Shown one piece after another: positions 52,486-61,714 of a DNA stretch of 64,000 bases. The notes beneath the pieces are model-generated. The model did not search any database. It saw only the letters and a program-made list of their open reading frames with translations, and was not told where the DNA came from. The position numbers and the translations under genes were made by a program. Numbering within the stretch: position 1 is the stretch's first letter; every line of letters begins with the position of its first letter. Source of the stretch: Microbulbifer thermotolerans (GTDB lineage Bacteria; Pseudomonadota; Gammaproteobacteria; Pseudomonadales; Cellvibrionaceae); NCBI RefSeq assembly GCF_900112305.1, contig NZ_FOKT01000006.1:248001-312000 (forward strand), read 5' to 3'.

Positions 52486-53970
52486 ATGATCGAAATGACC
52501 GCGAAAGTGAAGGATTTTCTCGGGCAAACGCCCGTTCCCTTCTACTCTGATGGCGCTTGGCAGGCTGGAATCAGCAGACAGTCCATGCTCGTGGAGAATC
52601 CAGCCGACAAATCGGAACTGGCGCAAGTGTCCGAGGCCAGGAGGGCGGATGCAGAGCATGCCATTGAGGCCGCGCATGTCGCCTTCCTGTCCTGGCAGGA
52701 CACTACAAACGCCGAGCGGGCCCGGTTGTTGCGTGCACTGGCAGACTTGTGCCAACGCGATGCGGAAGAGCTGGCTCAATTGGAAGCCCTGGATGTTGGA
52801 AAGCCCGTAGAAAATGCCCGGGGTTTTGATGTGCCTTTCGGTATTGAGTGTCTGCGCTACTATGCCGATTTGTGTGAGAAAGAGCCGTTTGAAAAACCGC
52901 TGGATCTGGCGGGTATGAAGCAGGCAGCTTCAGTTCGCCTCCCCTACGGTGTGGTCGGCTTTATTTTTCCCTGGAACTTTCCTCTTACGTTGTGCCAGTG
53001 GGGCATAGCTCCTGCACTTGCGGCGGGCAATAGTGTGGTAATCAAACCCTCAGAAGTAACGCCATTATCGACTCTTTATCTTGCAAAACTTGCTGACGAA
53101 GCGGGTTTCCCCGCTGGTGTAATCAACGTACTACCGGGCGAGGGGCCGGAAGTCGGTGCCGTATTTACCCGCCACCCCAAAGTACGCTTTGTTTCCTTTA
53201 CCGGATCTTCCCGGGTGGGCCGACAGATAGCAGAAACCTGTGGTGCAAATTTGAAGCCGGTAAAGCTGGAATTGGGTGGCAAGGGTGCCTCAGTTATCTG
53301 TGACGATGCGGATATCAATGCCGCTGCTTCTGGTTTGGCCGGTGCTATCACCTTGAACACCGGACAGGTGTGCTGCACTGCCACGCGCTGGATTGTACAC
53401 GAAAGCATAGCCTCGGAATTTATTGAGAAAGTTAAAGTCGAGCTGGATAAAGTTGTTATTAAGGCCGGCATGAATGAAGACAGTCAAATGGGGCCGCTGG
53501 TGAGTGAGCGTCAGTTGAAAACAGTGGTCGGCTATATTCACAAAGGTCGTGAACAGGGGGCAGAAATCGTTTACGGCGGTCAGCCGTTAAGCGATGCGGA
53601 GCGGTCCGGATATTATGTAACTCCAACGCTGATAATGGGTTGTGAGGACAATATCTGTTTCCGTGAAGAAATATTCGGTCCCGTGGCTTATATCACCACT
53701 TTTAAAGATGATGCGGATGCGGTGCGCCAAGTAAACAGCCTCGATTACGGCTTGGCGAACAGTGTCTGGAGTTCCGATAGCTGCCGGGCTATGGCGATTG
53801 CGAAGAAAATGGTTTCCGGAAATAGCTGGATCAATGCGCACAACGTCTTTGCTTACGGCCTCCCATATGGGGCAGTAAATGCCAGTGGTATGGGCGGCGG
53901 AGTAAACAGCCGGGAAACTATGCTGGACTATACCCGTGGACTCTCCATTGCTGAGCCGGAAGAGGGATAA
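52486..53970 (+). CDS. NAD(P)-dependent aldehyde dehydrogenase
   Basis: 494 residues from the ATG at 52486 (GAGAGG upstream; a GTG one codon earlier is possible). Rossmann motif FTGSSRVG, catalytic Glu in LELGGKG and catalytic Cys296 in GQVCCTATR. Related to betaine- and sugar-aldehyde dehydrogenases. As first gene of an operon controlled with agarases, its most likely substrate is 3,6-anhydro-L-galactose or another galactan-derived aldose; specificity cannot be read from sequence. Two nt separate it from the next gene. Confidence 0.92.
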   Translation: MIEMTAKVKDFLGQTPVPFYSDGAWQAGISRQSMLVENPADKSELAQVSEARRADAEHAIEAAHVAFLSWQDTTNAERARLLRALADLCQRDAEELAQLEALDVGKPVENARGFDVPFGIECLRYYADLCEKEPFEKPLDLAGMKQAASVRLPYGVVGFIFPWNFPLTLCQWGIAPALAAGNSVVIKPSEVTPLSTLYLAKLADEAGFPAGVINVLPGEGPEVGAVFTRHPKVRFVSFTGSSRVGRQIAETCGANLKPVKLELGGKGASVICDDADINAAASGLAGAITLNTGQVCCTATRWIVHESIASEFIEKVKVELDKVVIKAGMNEDSQMGPLVSERQLKTVVGYIHKGREQGAEIVYGGQPLSDAERSGYYVTPTLIMGCEDNICFREEIFGPVAYITTFKDDADAVRQVNSLDYGLANSVWSSDSCRAMAIAKKMVSGNSWINAHNVFAYGLPYGAVNASGMGGGVNSRETMLDYTRGLSIAEPEEG

Positions 53971-53972
53971 AA

Positions 53973-54971
53973 GTGGACCGTGAAGAGCTGGCCAGTAATC
54001 TGCTTGAAAAAGGTTTGCTGCAGTCAAAGGAAGTAACTTTTACTGCACTTTCCGGTGGTGTTTCCTGTGAAATCCTCTTAGTAGACGATGGCAGCGCGCG
54101 CTTCGTTGTAAAGCGTGCACTGAAAAAGCTCAAAGTCAAGGATGACTGGTTTGCAGATGTCAGAAGAAATATCACCGAGCAGGAGTATCTTCGCTATGTA
54201 GGAGGTATTCTTCCTGCGGCAGTTCCTCAAATTATCTATGCGGATAACGAAAGATATTTCTTCTGTATGGAAATGATCGAGGGCGGCATGACAACATGGA
54301 AGTCACGTCTTCTGGAAAGGGATTACAACAGCAGCTATGCCCAACTTGCGGGTAAATACCTGGGAGTTGTTCATCGATCATCTATCGATGAACAAGCTGT
54401 GCATGAGAAATTTGACACGGCAAAAGACTTTTATGAGCTGCGTATTGATCCTTATCTCTTAAAAACAGGTGATCGCCATCCTAGATTGAAAAAGTACTTT
54501 ATTGAAGAGGCTGACCGTATATCCGATACCGCCCGGTGTCTTATTCACGGAGACTACAGTCCAAAAAACCTTATGGTAGGTGAAGGGCGTCTGGTGATTC
54601 TCGACTGCGAAGTGGCATGTTTTGGTGATCCTGTATTTGATCTGGCTTTTCTACTGAATCATCTGTTCCTGAAATCAATCCATCAAAAAAAAGATGCACA
54701 GAAATTATTTGTACTGGTTGGCGATGTATGGAAAAGCTACCAAAAGGCGGCTGGAGCCGTAGTAGATCAGGGTTTTGAGGCACGGCTCTGTCATCTTATT
54801 CCCATGCTGATGTTGGCGCGGATAGACGGGAAGTCCCCTGCGGAATATTTGTCCGATGAAAGCCAGCAGTCTGTGCGAGAATTCAGTTACACCGCAATAC
54901 CTTTTCCCCAGAAAAAACTAGATGAATTTTGCCACCAATGGGCTGATTTTATGTCGGTGGAGAAAGCATGA
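53973..54971 (+). CDS. APH-fold small-molecule kinase
   Basis: 332 residues from a GTG start 2 nt after the previous stop. Phosphotransferase features: SGGVSCEILLV nucleotide turn, His192-Gly-Asp194 with Asn199 (IHGDYSPKN), Asp211-x-Glu213 (LDCEVACFGDP). Related in outline to methylthioribose kinase and other sugar-like APH kinases. Translationally coupled to the dehydrogenase before and, by a 4-nt ATGA overlap, to the enolase paralogue after. It is likely to phosphorylate the acid made by the dehydrogenase, giving the enolase-like enzyme a phosphorylated substrate. This is inference. Confidence 0.85.
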   Translation: MDREELASNLLEKGLLQSKEVTFTALSGGVSCEILLVDDGSARFVVKRALKKLKVKDDWFADVRRNITEQEYLRYVGGILPAAVPQIIYADNERYFFCMEMIEGGMTTWKSRLLERDYNSSYAQLAGKYLGVVHRSSIDEQAVHEKFDTAKDFYELRIDPYLLKTGDRHPRLKKYFIEEADRISDTARCLIHGDYSPKNLMVGEGRLVILDCEVACFGDPVFDLAFLLNHLFLKSIHQKKDAQKLFVLVGDVWKSYQKAAGAVVDQGFEARLCHLIPMLMLARIDGKSPAEYLSDESQQSVREFSYTAIPFPQKKLDEFCHQWADFMSVEKA

Positions 54972-56254
54972 ATATAAAGAAAATTGACGCTTTTCAGATT
55001 TACGATTCCCGTGGGTTTCCTACTGTAGAAGTTGAGGTGACTCTGGATAATGGCGTCACCGGATATGGGCTTGTGCCATCTGGCGCATCAACTGGGCAGT
55101 TCGAAGCGTTGGAGTTGCGCGACGGAGATAAAAATCGATTTAGAGGAAAATCGGTTTTCAAAGCAATCGATAATATCCGTAAAGAGATAGCGCCTTCATT
55201 AATCGGGTTTCCCGTTACAGATATGAAATCGATCGATATGAAGTTGATTGAATTGGATGGAACCAATAATAAATCGCGTTTAGGGGCTAATGCGACTCTT
55301 GGTGTATCAATGGCCTGCGCTCGTGCAGCGGCAAATTTTCGCGGAGTCTCTCTCTTTGAATACCTGGGAAAAGGGCAGGGGCACCTGCTTCCTCTTAATG
55401 AAATTCAGATTCTTGGCGGTGGCGCGCATGCAAATTGGGCTATTGATATTCAGGATTTCCTGATAATCGCCGTGGGAGCGAAAAGTTACCAGGAAACTCT
55501 GGAAATGACTTTCAATATCTACCATGCAGCCGGTGAGATAATGCGGTCAAGGGGGAAGAGTGTTGGACTTGCAGACGAAGGTGGATGGTGGCCGGATTTC
55601 TCCAGTAACGAGGAACCATTCGAAGTGCTACTGGAAGCGATACGAATGGCCGGTTACGAAGCCGGTAAAGATATCGCTATTTCTCTGGATATTGCTGCCA
55701 GTGACCTATTTGATGGAAGGGTTTATCACCTGAAAAAAGATGGGGTCTCGTATACCCCTAAAGAATTCTGTGAATTAATGATCAGTTGGTGCAATAAGTA
55801 CCCAATCATATCGATAGAAGATCCCTTCGCTGATACAGATTATGAAAGCTGGCGTGCGTTTACCGAGCAAGTGGGTGGAAGGGTTCAGGTAATAGGAGAT
55901 GACCTTTTTACCACCAATATTGATCGAATAAAAAATGGTATAGAAAACCGACTGGCAAACGCGGTATTGATTAAGCTTAATCAAATAGGAACAGTTTCAG
56001 AGACTATATCTGCTATCGAGATGACTCAAAGTGCTGGCTGGCTGCCGGTTGTTTCGGCCCGTTCTGGAGAAACAGAAGACGCATTTATCGCACATCTTGC
56101 AGTTGCTACCAATGCTGGTCAGCTTAAGGTGGGATCATTTTCAAGAAGTGAGAGAATGGTGAAATGGAACGAGGTGTTGCGGATTGAGAGAATCCTGGGA
56201 AATAGGGCTAACTTTATAGGAGGTGAGTTGTACAGGAGAATATTAACGGATTAG
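54968..56254 (+). CDS. Enolase paralogue with altered active site
   Basis: 428 residues, full length for an enolase. PSGAST (37-42), His154 (GGAHAN), Glu204 (ADEGG), Mg ligands Asp241 (DIAASD), Glu284 (SIEDPF) and Asp311 (GDDLF), base Lys336 (IKLNQIG), Arg365-Ser366 and Lys387 are kept. Two usual residues differ: Asp163 replaces the Glu of DIQEFM, and Ala364 replaces the His of SHRSGETED (yeast Glu168 and His373). These loosen the phosphate/carboxylate pocket, so 2-phosphoglycerate dehydration is doubtful. Placement between an acid-sugar kinase and a sugar-acid-type transporter predicts a phosphorylated aldonate-like substrate. Not a housekeeping enolase by context. Confidence 0.88.
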   Translation: MNIKKIDAFQIYDSRGFPTVEVEVTLDNGVTGYGLVPSGASTGQFEALELRDGDKNRFRGKSVFKAIDNIRKEIAPSLIGFPVTDMKSIDMKLIELDGTNNKSRLGANATLGVSMACARAAANFRGVSLFEYLGKGQGHLLPLNEIQILGGGAHANWAIDIQDFLIIAVGAKSYQETLEMTFNIYHAAGEIMRSRGKSVGLADEGGWWPDFSSNEEPFEVLLEAIRMAGYEAGKDIAISLDIAASDLFDGRVYHLKKDGVSYTPKEFCELMISWCNKYPIISIEDPFADTDYESWRAFTEQVGGRVQVIGDDLFTTNIDRIKNGIENRLANAVLIKLNQIGTVSETISAIEMTQSAGWLPVVSARSGETEDAFIAHLAVATNAGQLKVGSFSRSERMVKWNEVLRIERILGNRANFIGGELYRRILTD

Positions 56255-56301
56255 TTGATTTCAGATATTTTGAAAAAATTTTCACGTAAAAACGATTATG
56301 T

Positions 56302-57582
56302 ATGAACAAATATAATAAATTCCATGTTCTAACGCTAATCTTTATTAGTGTAGTTATAAACTACATGGATCGCACCAATATATCAGTAGCCGCTACATCG
56401 ATATCCGAAGACTTGGCACTGACACCTGTAGATATGGGAATCGTATTTTCTGCCTTTGCCTGGACCTATTCTGTGATGCAAATACCGGGTGGGATGATCG
56501 TGGATACGGTCCGTGTGCGTATTTTGTATCCATTTATTCTTATAGCTTGGTCTATAGCTACCATCGTACAGGGACTGGTGTCTTCTCTGGCAGCTATGGT
56601 TGGTTGCCGTATGATAGTAGGGGCTTTCGAAGCTCCCTCTTATCCGGCAAATAACAAAATCGTGACACAGTGGTTCCACGAGCGCGAGCGCGCTAGTGCC
56701 ATCGCCGTTTACACTTCCGGTCAATTTATTGGTCTCGCCTTCTTGATGCCATTACTAGCTCTTATTCAGGATTGGTTTGGGTGGAGGGGGCTCTTTTTTT
56801 TATCGGGTGTGATTGGTATTGCATGGGCAGCGGTATGGTATTTTTTGTATCGTGATAATACAGAGGGTAGAGTACGTGCCATACCGTCTTCCGAAGACAG
56901 CACGGAAAATCTGAATTCGTGCCCGGAGACGGAATCCATAAGCTGGGCCAATATACGTTTGGCATTCTCAAACCGAAAACTCTGGGGAATATATATCGGT
57001 CAGTTCTGCCTTGGAAGTACGTTGATATTCTTCCTGACCTGGTTTCCGACATACTTGGCAGAGTATCGTGGGCTTGGAGATTTGAAAACGGGCTTTCTCG
57101 CTTCTATTCCGTTCATCGCTGCATTTTTCGGAGTGTTGTGCTCTGGGTTTTCTTCCGACTGGCTGGTAAGGCGCGGATATACTAACGAGTTTGCTCGTAA
57201 GACACCAGTGATCCTGGGGCTGTTTCTGTCTGGCAGTGTGGTCGCTGCGAATTATGTCGACTCTATGGCTGCGGTTACTTTCTTTCTCTCGTTGGCATTT
57301 TTTGGCAATGGGTTGGCTTCTATCAATTGGGTTTTTGTGTCTCTTATTGCGCCTCGACATATGGTTGGGCTAGTGGGTGGGTGCTTCAATTTTATTGGTG
57401 GGCTGTCTGCAGTGATTATTCCTGTGGCGATTGGATTTCTCGTGCAGGATGGCGATTTTCGTCCCGCTTTAATTTTGATTGGCGGTTTGGCTTTAACGGG
57501 GGTGTGTTCCTACCTGTTTCTGGTTGGGCGTGTAGAAGAAATATCATTTTCAGAAAGTGAATCAGAAAAAGTTATCGCATGA
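56302..57582 (+). CDS. MFS transporter, anion:cation symporter (ACS) type
   Basis: 426 residues, twelve predicted membrane helices. N-terminal INYMDRTNISVAATSIS and the loop motif after helix 2 match the ACS family (ExuT, GudP, DgoT), which takes up hexuronates, aldarates and galactonate with protons. It follows the enolase paralogue by 47 nt. This suggests inner-membrane uptake of an acidic or anhydro-sugar unit, such as neoagarobiose-derived acid. Confidence 0.9.
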   Translation: MNKYNKFHVLTLIFISVVINYMDRTNISVAATSISEDLALTPVDMGIVFSAFAWTYSVMQIPGGMIVDTVRVRILYPFILIAWSIATIVQGLVSSLAAMVGCRMIVGAFEAPSYPANNKIVTQWFHERERASAIAVYTSGQFIGLAFLMPLLALIQDWFGWRGLFFLSGVIGIAWAAVWYFLYRDNTEGRVRAIPSSEDSTENLNSCPETESISWANIRLAFSNRKLWGIYIGQFCLGSTLIFFLTWFPTYLAEYRGLGDLKTGFLASIPFIAAFFGVLCSGFSSDWLVRRGYTNEFARKTPVILGLFLSGSVVAANYVDSMAAVTFFLSLAFFGNGLASINWVFVSLIAPRHMVGLVGGCFNFIGGLSAVIIPVAIGFLVQDGDFRPALILIGGLALTGVCSYLFLVGRVEEISFSESESEKVIA

Positions 57583-57620
57583 TTAGCATTTCAAAAACGA
57601 TAAATGGTTATGGAGTTAAT

Positions 57621-59963
57621 ATGGAACATTCAATGAAGTTCCTGTCAGCAGTGTTGCTTTCATCTTTCATTGTATCTGGGTGTGGTGAGAACAGCGCCGA
57701 CGCCTCCTCCTCTGTATACAGTTCTGGAGGGGAAGGAAGATCCTTTGGAAACATAAATGAAAGGTCTGAATTTGTTCTATGGAACTTCGATCAAGGAAAT
57801 ACACCTCAGGAAATAAAATTAGAAAATGCCGAAGCTGAATTGGTGTCTGGTCGGTCGGGAAAAGCGCTCAAAATCCGCCTATTGTCTAGGGATAACTACA
57901 TATCATCTTTTACCTTTGACGCAGAAACAGCGTGGGATTGGAGCGCTTTGGGAAATTTTGCTTTTGCACTGGATATTGCCAATAGGGAGCCAACGTCAGT
58001 TCATCTTTATGTAAAGGCAACTGACCGGGATGGCAAGGTACATAGCCGAAGTTTCGTGGTTCCTGAGAACTCCAGTGGGACATACTTTTTGGAATTGAAA
58101 GGACCGGATCTCTCAGTGGATACGGGGATACGATCCAATCCGCCGAGCTGGAACACCCAGTTTCAGGAAATGATCTATCGCTGGGGAAATAAAAAACTTA
58201 ACCTAAGTGCTATAGAAAGCGTTGAGTTTTCGGTAACCGGTGTCCTGGAGGATAAAACACTGGTTATCGATAATGTTCGCTTGATTCAGCCTGATTCTCT
58301 GGATGAGCTATATCTGGTGGAATTGGTGGATAAGTTCGGACAGAACAACAAGCTGGAATTCGCGAATAAAGTTCACTCAGAGGAGGAGCTAAAGCGGTTG
58401 GCAGAAGAGGAGCTGGCTCAACTGCGTAAGACTCCCTGGGAAGGTCGTTCCCGTTTTGGTGGTTGGGCGGAAGGGCCGCGTTTAAAAGCAACCGGTTATT
58501 TCCGGACAGAAAAAGTGAACGGAAAATGGGCTCTGGTTGATCCCGATGGCTATCTTTTCTTCTCCACAGGAATCGCTAATGTCCGCCTGGCCAACACCTC
58601 GACTATCACTGGATACGATTTTGACCATTCACTTATTCCGCAGAGGAAACCGGGCGACCTAACACCGGAAGACTCTCTGGGCCTGAATCGAGTGCCAGAT
58701 AAAGCGATTCCAACTCGTCACGTAAGCTCCAGGCTTAGAGCTGATATGTTTACCTGGCTCCCAAAATATGATGAACCCCTCGGTATGAATTATGGTTATC
58801 GACGTGAGGTTCATACGGGAATTCTGGAGCGTGGAGAAACCTTTAGTTTTTACCGGGCAAACCTGCAAAGGAAGTATGGCATCAATGATGATAAGAAGCT
58901 GATGGAAAAATGGCGGGAGGTAACAGTTGACCGTATGCTTAGCTGGGGATTTACCTCCTTTGGTAACTGGATTGATCCCGATTATTACCAATTGAATCGC
59001 TTTCCCTATTTCGCTAACGGCTGGATCATCGGTGACTTTAAGACGGTAAGCAGTGGCAATGACTACTGGAGCCCCCTGCCAGATCCGTTTGATCCACTAT
59101 TTAAGGAGCGGGCCTATATTACCGCTGAGCAGATTTCCCGGGAGGTTCAGGACAATCCCTGGTGCGTCGGCGTATTTATAGACAATGAGAAGAGTTGGGG
59201 ACAGGAAGGGTCTATCAAATCGCAATATGGAATTGTGATCAATACACTCTCTCTGGATGCCCGGAACAGCCCTACGAAAACACAGTTCCTCCATTTGATG
59301 CGCGATAAGTACAAGGACGTAAGCAAGCTCAACGACGCGTGGAATGTCAAACTAGACTCCTGGGATGAGTTTTCCAAGGGTGTATCCCTGGCGGAGTTTA
59401 ATGATACTGTTGTCAGCGACCTTTCTGCCATGCTGCAGCATTATGCTGATCAGTATTTCAAAGTTGTACGCGAAGCGGTCAAGCACTATATGCCAAATCA
59501 CTTGTACATGGGCGCTCGTTTTGCGGACTGGGGTATGACGCCGGAAGTGCGCGGAGCCGCAGCCCGTTATGCCGATGTGGTCAGCTATAACTACTACAAG
59601 GAAGGTGTAAGCGATAAGTTCTGGCACTTCCTCAAGGAAATCGACCGTCCGAGCATAATCGGTGAGTTCCATAATGGTTCCTTGGATTCTGGTTTGCTGA
59701 ACCCCGGTCTGATACATGCCAGTTCTCAGGCGGATCGTGGCAAGAAATACGCTGAGTATATGAATAGCGTAATTGATAACCCTTACTTTGTCGGAGCGCA
59801 CTGGTTTCAATATATTGATTCTCCGTTAACCGGTCGCGCTTACGATGGTGAAAACTATAATGTCGGTTTTGTGAGCGTGGCTGATATACCCTATTCGCCA
59901 CTTATTGAGTCAGTGAAGGCCGTTAATAAAAATCTATATCAAAGAAGGTTCGGTGCACTGTAA
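57621..59963 (+). CDS. GH50 lipoprotein beta-agarase (exo-type)
   Basis: 780 residues from the ATG at 57621 (GGAG upstream). Lipobox VSGC near residue 21, an N-terminal CBM-like beta-sandwich (about 55-220), then the GH50 barrel with Glu523 (VFIDNEKSWG) and Glu682 (IGEFHNG), 159 residues apart as in Saccharophagus Aga50D (about 161). GH50 enzymes of this type release neoagarobiose from neoagaro-oligosaccharides. Lipid anchoring keeps it at the cell envelope. Fifth gene of the catabolic operon. Confidence 0.92.
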   Translation: MEHSMKFLSAVLLSSFIVSGCGENSADASSSVYSSGGEGRSFGNINERSEFVLWNFDQGNTPQEIKLENAEAELVSGRSGKALKIRLLSRDNYISSFTFDAETAWDWSALGNFAFALDIANREPTSVHLYVKATDRDGKVHSRSFVVPENSSGTYFLELKGPDLSVDTGIRSNPPSWNTQFQEMIYRWGNKKLNLSAIESVEFSVTGVLEDKTLVIDNVRLIQPDSLDELYLVELVDKFGQNNKLEFANKVHSEEELKRLAEEELAQLRKTPWEGRSRFGGWAEGPRLKATGYFRTEKVNGKWALVDPDGYLFFSTGIANVRLANTSTITGYDFDHSLIPQRKPGDLTPEDSLGLNRVPDKAIPTRHVSSRLRADMFTWLPKYDEPLGMNYGYRREVHTGILERGETFSFYRANLQRKYGINDDKKLMEKWREVTVDRMLSWGFTSFGNWIDPDYYQLNRFPYFANGWIIGDFKTVSSGNDYWSPLPDPFDPLFKERAYITAEQISREVQDNPWCVGVFIDNEKSWGQEGSIKSQYGIVINTLSLDARNSPTKTQFLHLMRDKYKDVSKLNDAWNVKLDSWDEFSKGVSLAEFNDTVVSDLSAMLQHYADQYFKVVREAVKHYMPNHLYMGARFADWGMTPEVRGAAARYADVVSYNYYKEGVSDKFWHFLKEIDRPSIIGEFHNGSLDSGLLNPGLIHASSQADRGKKYAEYMNSVIDNPYFVGAHWFQYIDSPLTGRAYDGENYNVGFVSVADIPYSPLIESVKAVNKNLYQRRFGAL

Positions 59964-60011
59964 TTTGATGGGCCATGAGAAAGGTCAGCTGGATTTATAG
60001 GGGGTGTTAAA

Positions 60012-61496
60012 ATGAGAGTGACTCATCTGATTGCGGTGCTAGTATCTATTGCTGCTATATCTGAGGCTATTGCTGGACCTGCAGAAAGGCCAAATATTCT
60101 GTTAATTCTTGCAGACGATCTCGGATATGCCGATACCGGATTTACTGGCGCCAAGGATATTGAGACACCTAATCTGGATATGTTAGCCAGCGGAGGAATC
60201 ACGTTTACTAACGGATATGTTACTCATCCCTATTGCGGCCCTTCGCGGGCCGGATTGATGACCGGGCGCTATCAGGCCAGGTTCGGGATGGAAAACAATA
60301 GTACTTATTCACCATTTGATAACTATATGGGACTGCCGGTCTCGGAAAAAACCTTTGCCAAGCGGCTGCAAGAAGTTGGATACCGTACTGGTATTGTCGG
60401 TAAGTGGCATTTGGGAGCCGCGCCGCCATTTCATCCGAACAACCGGGGTTTCGATCATTTCTATGGCTTCCTTTCAGGGGGGCACTCTTATTTTCCTGAT
60501 AGCGTATCTAATCGGGTGCCTTTGGAATTGGAGGATGGCCGGGCAGATTATATGGCTAATGAAGGTGGCTACTTGCCACTTGTTCGAAATGCGGGAGCTG
60601 GTGAGTTCAATGAATATCTGACTCGTGCTCTGAGCCGGGATGCAGCGCAATTCGTGCGTGAGGGAAGTGAGCCATTTTTTCTATTTCTCTCCTATAATGC
60701 GCCCCATGCGCCTCTTGAAGCCCCAGAAGAGACCATTAAGAAATACAATCATATACAAGACCCTGAGAGACGTGTTTATGCGGCGATGATTGATGAGATG
60801 GATTCAGGAGTGGGCATGGTTATCGAATCTTTGAAAAAATCGGGAAGATTTGATAATACCTTGATATTTTTCCTGTCTGATAACGGTGGAGTATATCCAG
60901 AATATTGGATGCCAAATAGCGATTGGGCCGATAACCGCCCGTTTCGGCGTGGAAAAGTCAGTTTGACTGAAGGGGGGATTCACGTTCCATTTGTTGCTCA
61001 CTGGCGTGATAAATTGTCTCCCGGAAAATTTGATGGCTTGGTTTCCTCATTAGATATTGCTGCCACAGCGGTTGCGTTGGGTGGTGCAGAAGTTCCTGAG
61101 GGAAAATTGGATGGGGTGGATCTCATGCCGTATCTAACTGGCGAGAAAAATGGATCACCACATCAAGCTCTCTTTTGGCACCTGGAAGAGGGTGATGGGA
61201 ATACCTGGGCTGTGCGCACGGAAGATGCAAAGTATATGTATCAAAATCTCCCAGGTGTAGGTCGCAGTTTCTTTGATATGCGCAGTGATCCTTATGAAGA
61301 GAATAACCTGGTGGATCAGTTTCCGGAGCGTCAGTCCCAATTGGCGGAACTTTGGAACCGATGGAATTCGGAAAATAAGCAAAATATTTTATTGCAGGCG
61401 AATGATTATCAGAAGCGGCGTCAGGATTTCTATAAGGCGCTATATCAAGAGCGTGTTCGACATTCTAATGAACGTAAACCTATTGTAGTGAACTGA
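60012..61496 (+). CDS. Secreted S1 sulfatase
   Basis: 494 residues with a signal peptide (ends AISEAIAG). Formylglycine motif Cys75-Gly-Pro-Ser-Arg ([13 protein letters not shown]), metal site LADDLGYAD, and GKWHLGAAP. Family S1 and needs oxidation of Cys75 by a formylglycine-generating enzyme (not seen in the window). Resembles marine S1 sulfatases that remove sulfate from agar/porphyran or carrageenan units. Last gene of the operon, 48 nt after the GH50. Confidence 0.92.
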   Translation: MRVTHLIAVLVSIAAISEAIAGPAERPNILLILADDLGYADTGFTGAKDIETPNLDMLASGGITFTNGYVTHPYCGPSRAGLMTGRYQARFGMENNSTYSPFDNYMGLPVSEKTFAKRLQEVGYRTGIVGKWHLGAAPPFHPNNRGFDHFYGFLSGGHSYFPDSVSNRVPLELEDGRADYMANEGGYLPLVRNAGAGEFNEYLTRALSRDAAQFVREGSEPFFLFLSYNAPHAPLEAPEETIKKYNHIQDPERRVYAAMIDEMDSGVGMVIESLKKSGRFDNTLIFFLSDNGGVYPEYWMPNSDWADNRPFRRGKVSLTEGGIHVPFVAHWRDKLSPGKFDGLVSSLDIAATAVALGGAEVPEGKLDGVDLMPYLTGEKNGSPHQALFWHLEEGDGNTWAVRTEDAKYMYQNLPGVGRSFFDMRSDPYEENNLVDQFPERQSQLAELWNRWNSENKQNILLQANDYQKRRQDFYKALYQERVRHSNERKPIVVN

Positions 61497-61504
61497 TTTT
61501 AGTT

Positions 61505-61645
61505 GGCTTGAAGCGCCTCTGGTCTATTTGCTGTCTGCCCTAATAGATCGGGGGCGTTCAATCTGTCGGAATACACCTCAAAAGCGTTTGCGTAACGTTT
61601 ATCTGCGGGATACATCCCTGTATCCGCTGGTTTCCAAATTACATT
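61505..61645. repeat. Diverged MITE-like element
   Basis: GAAGCGCCTCTGG at the left and the small palindrome GGATACATCCCTGTATCC (61608-61625) shared with the element at 13420-13610. Lies in the gap between the convergent sulfatases. Confidence 0.5.
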
Positions 61646-61714
61646 ATATTCCTTAGTTTCTTTTTAAGAATGCGAAATAACTCTGAATCCATGGAGCAAA
61701 TCTTCATAAAGGTC

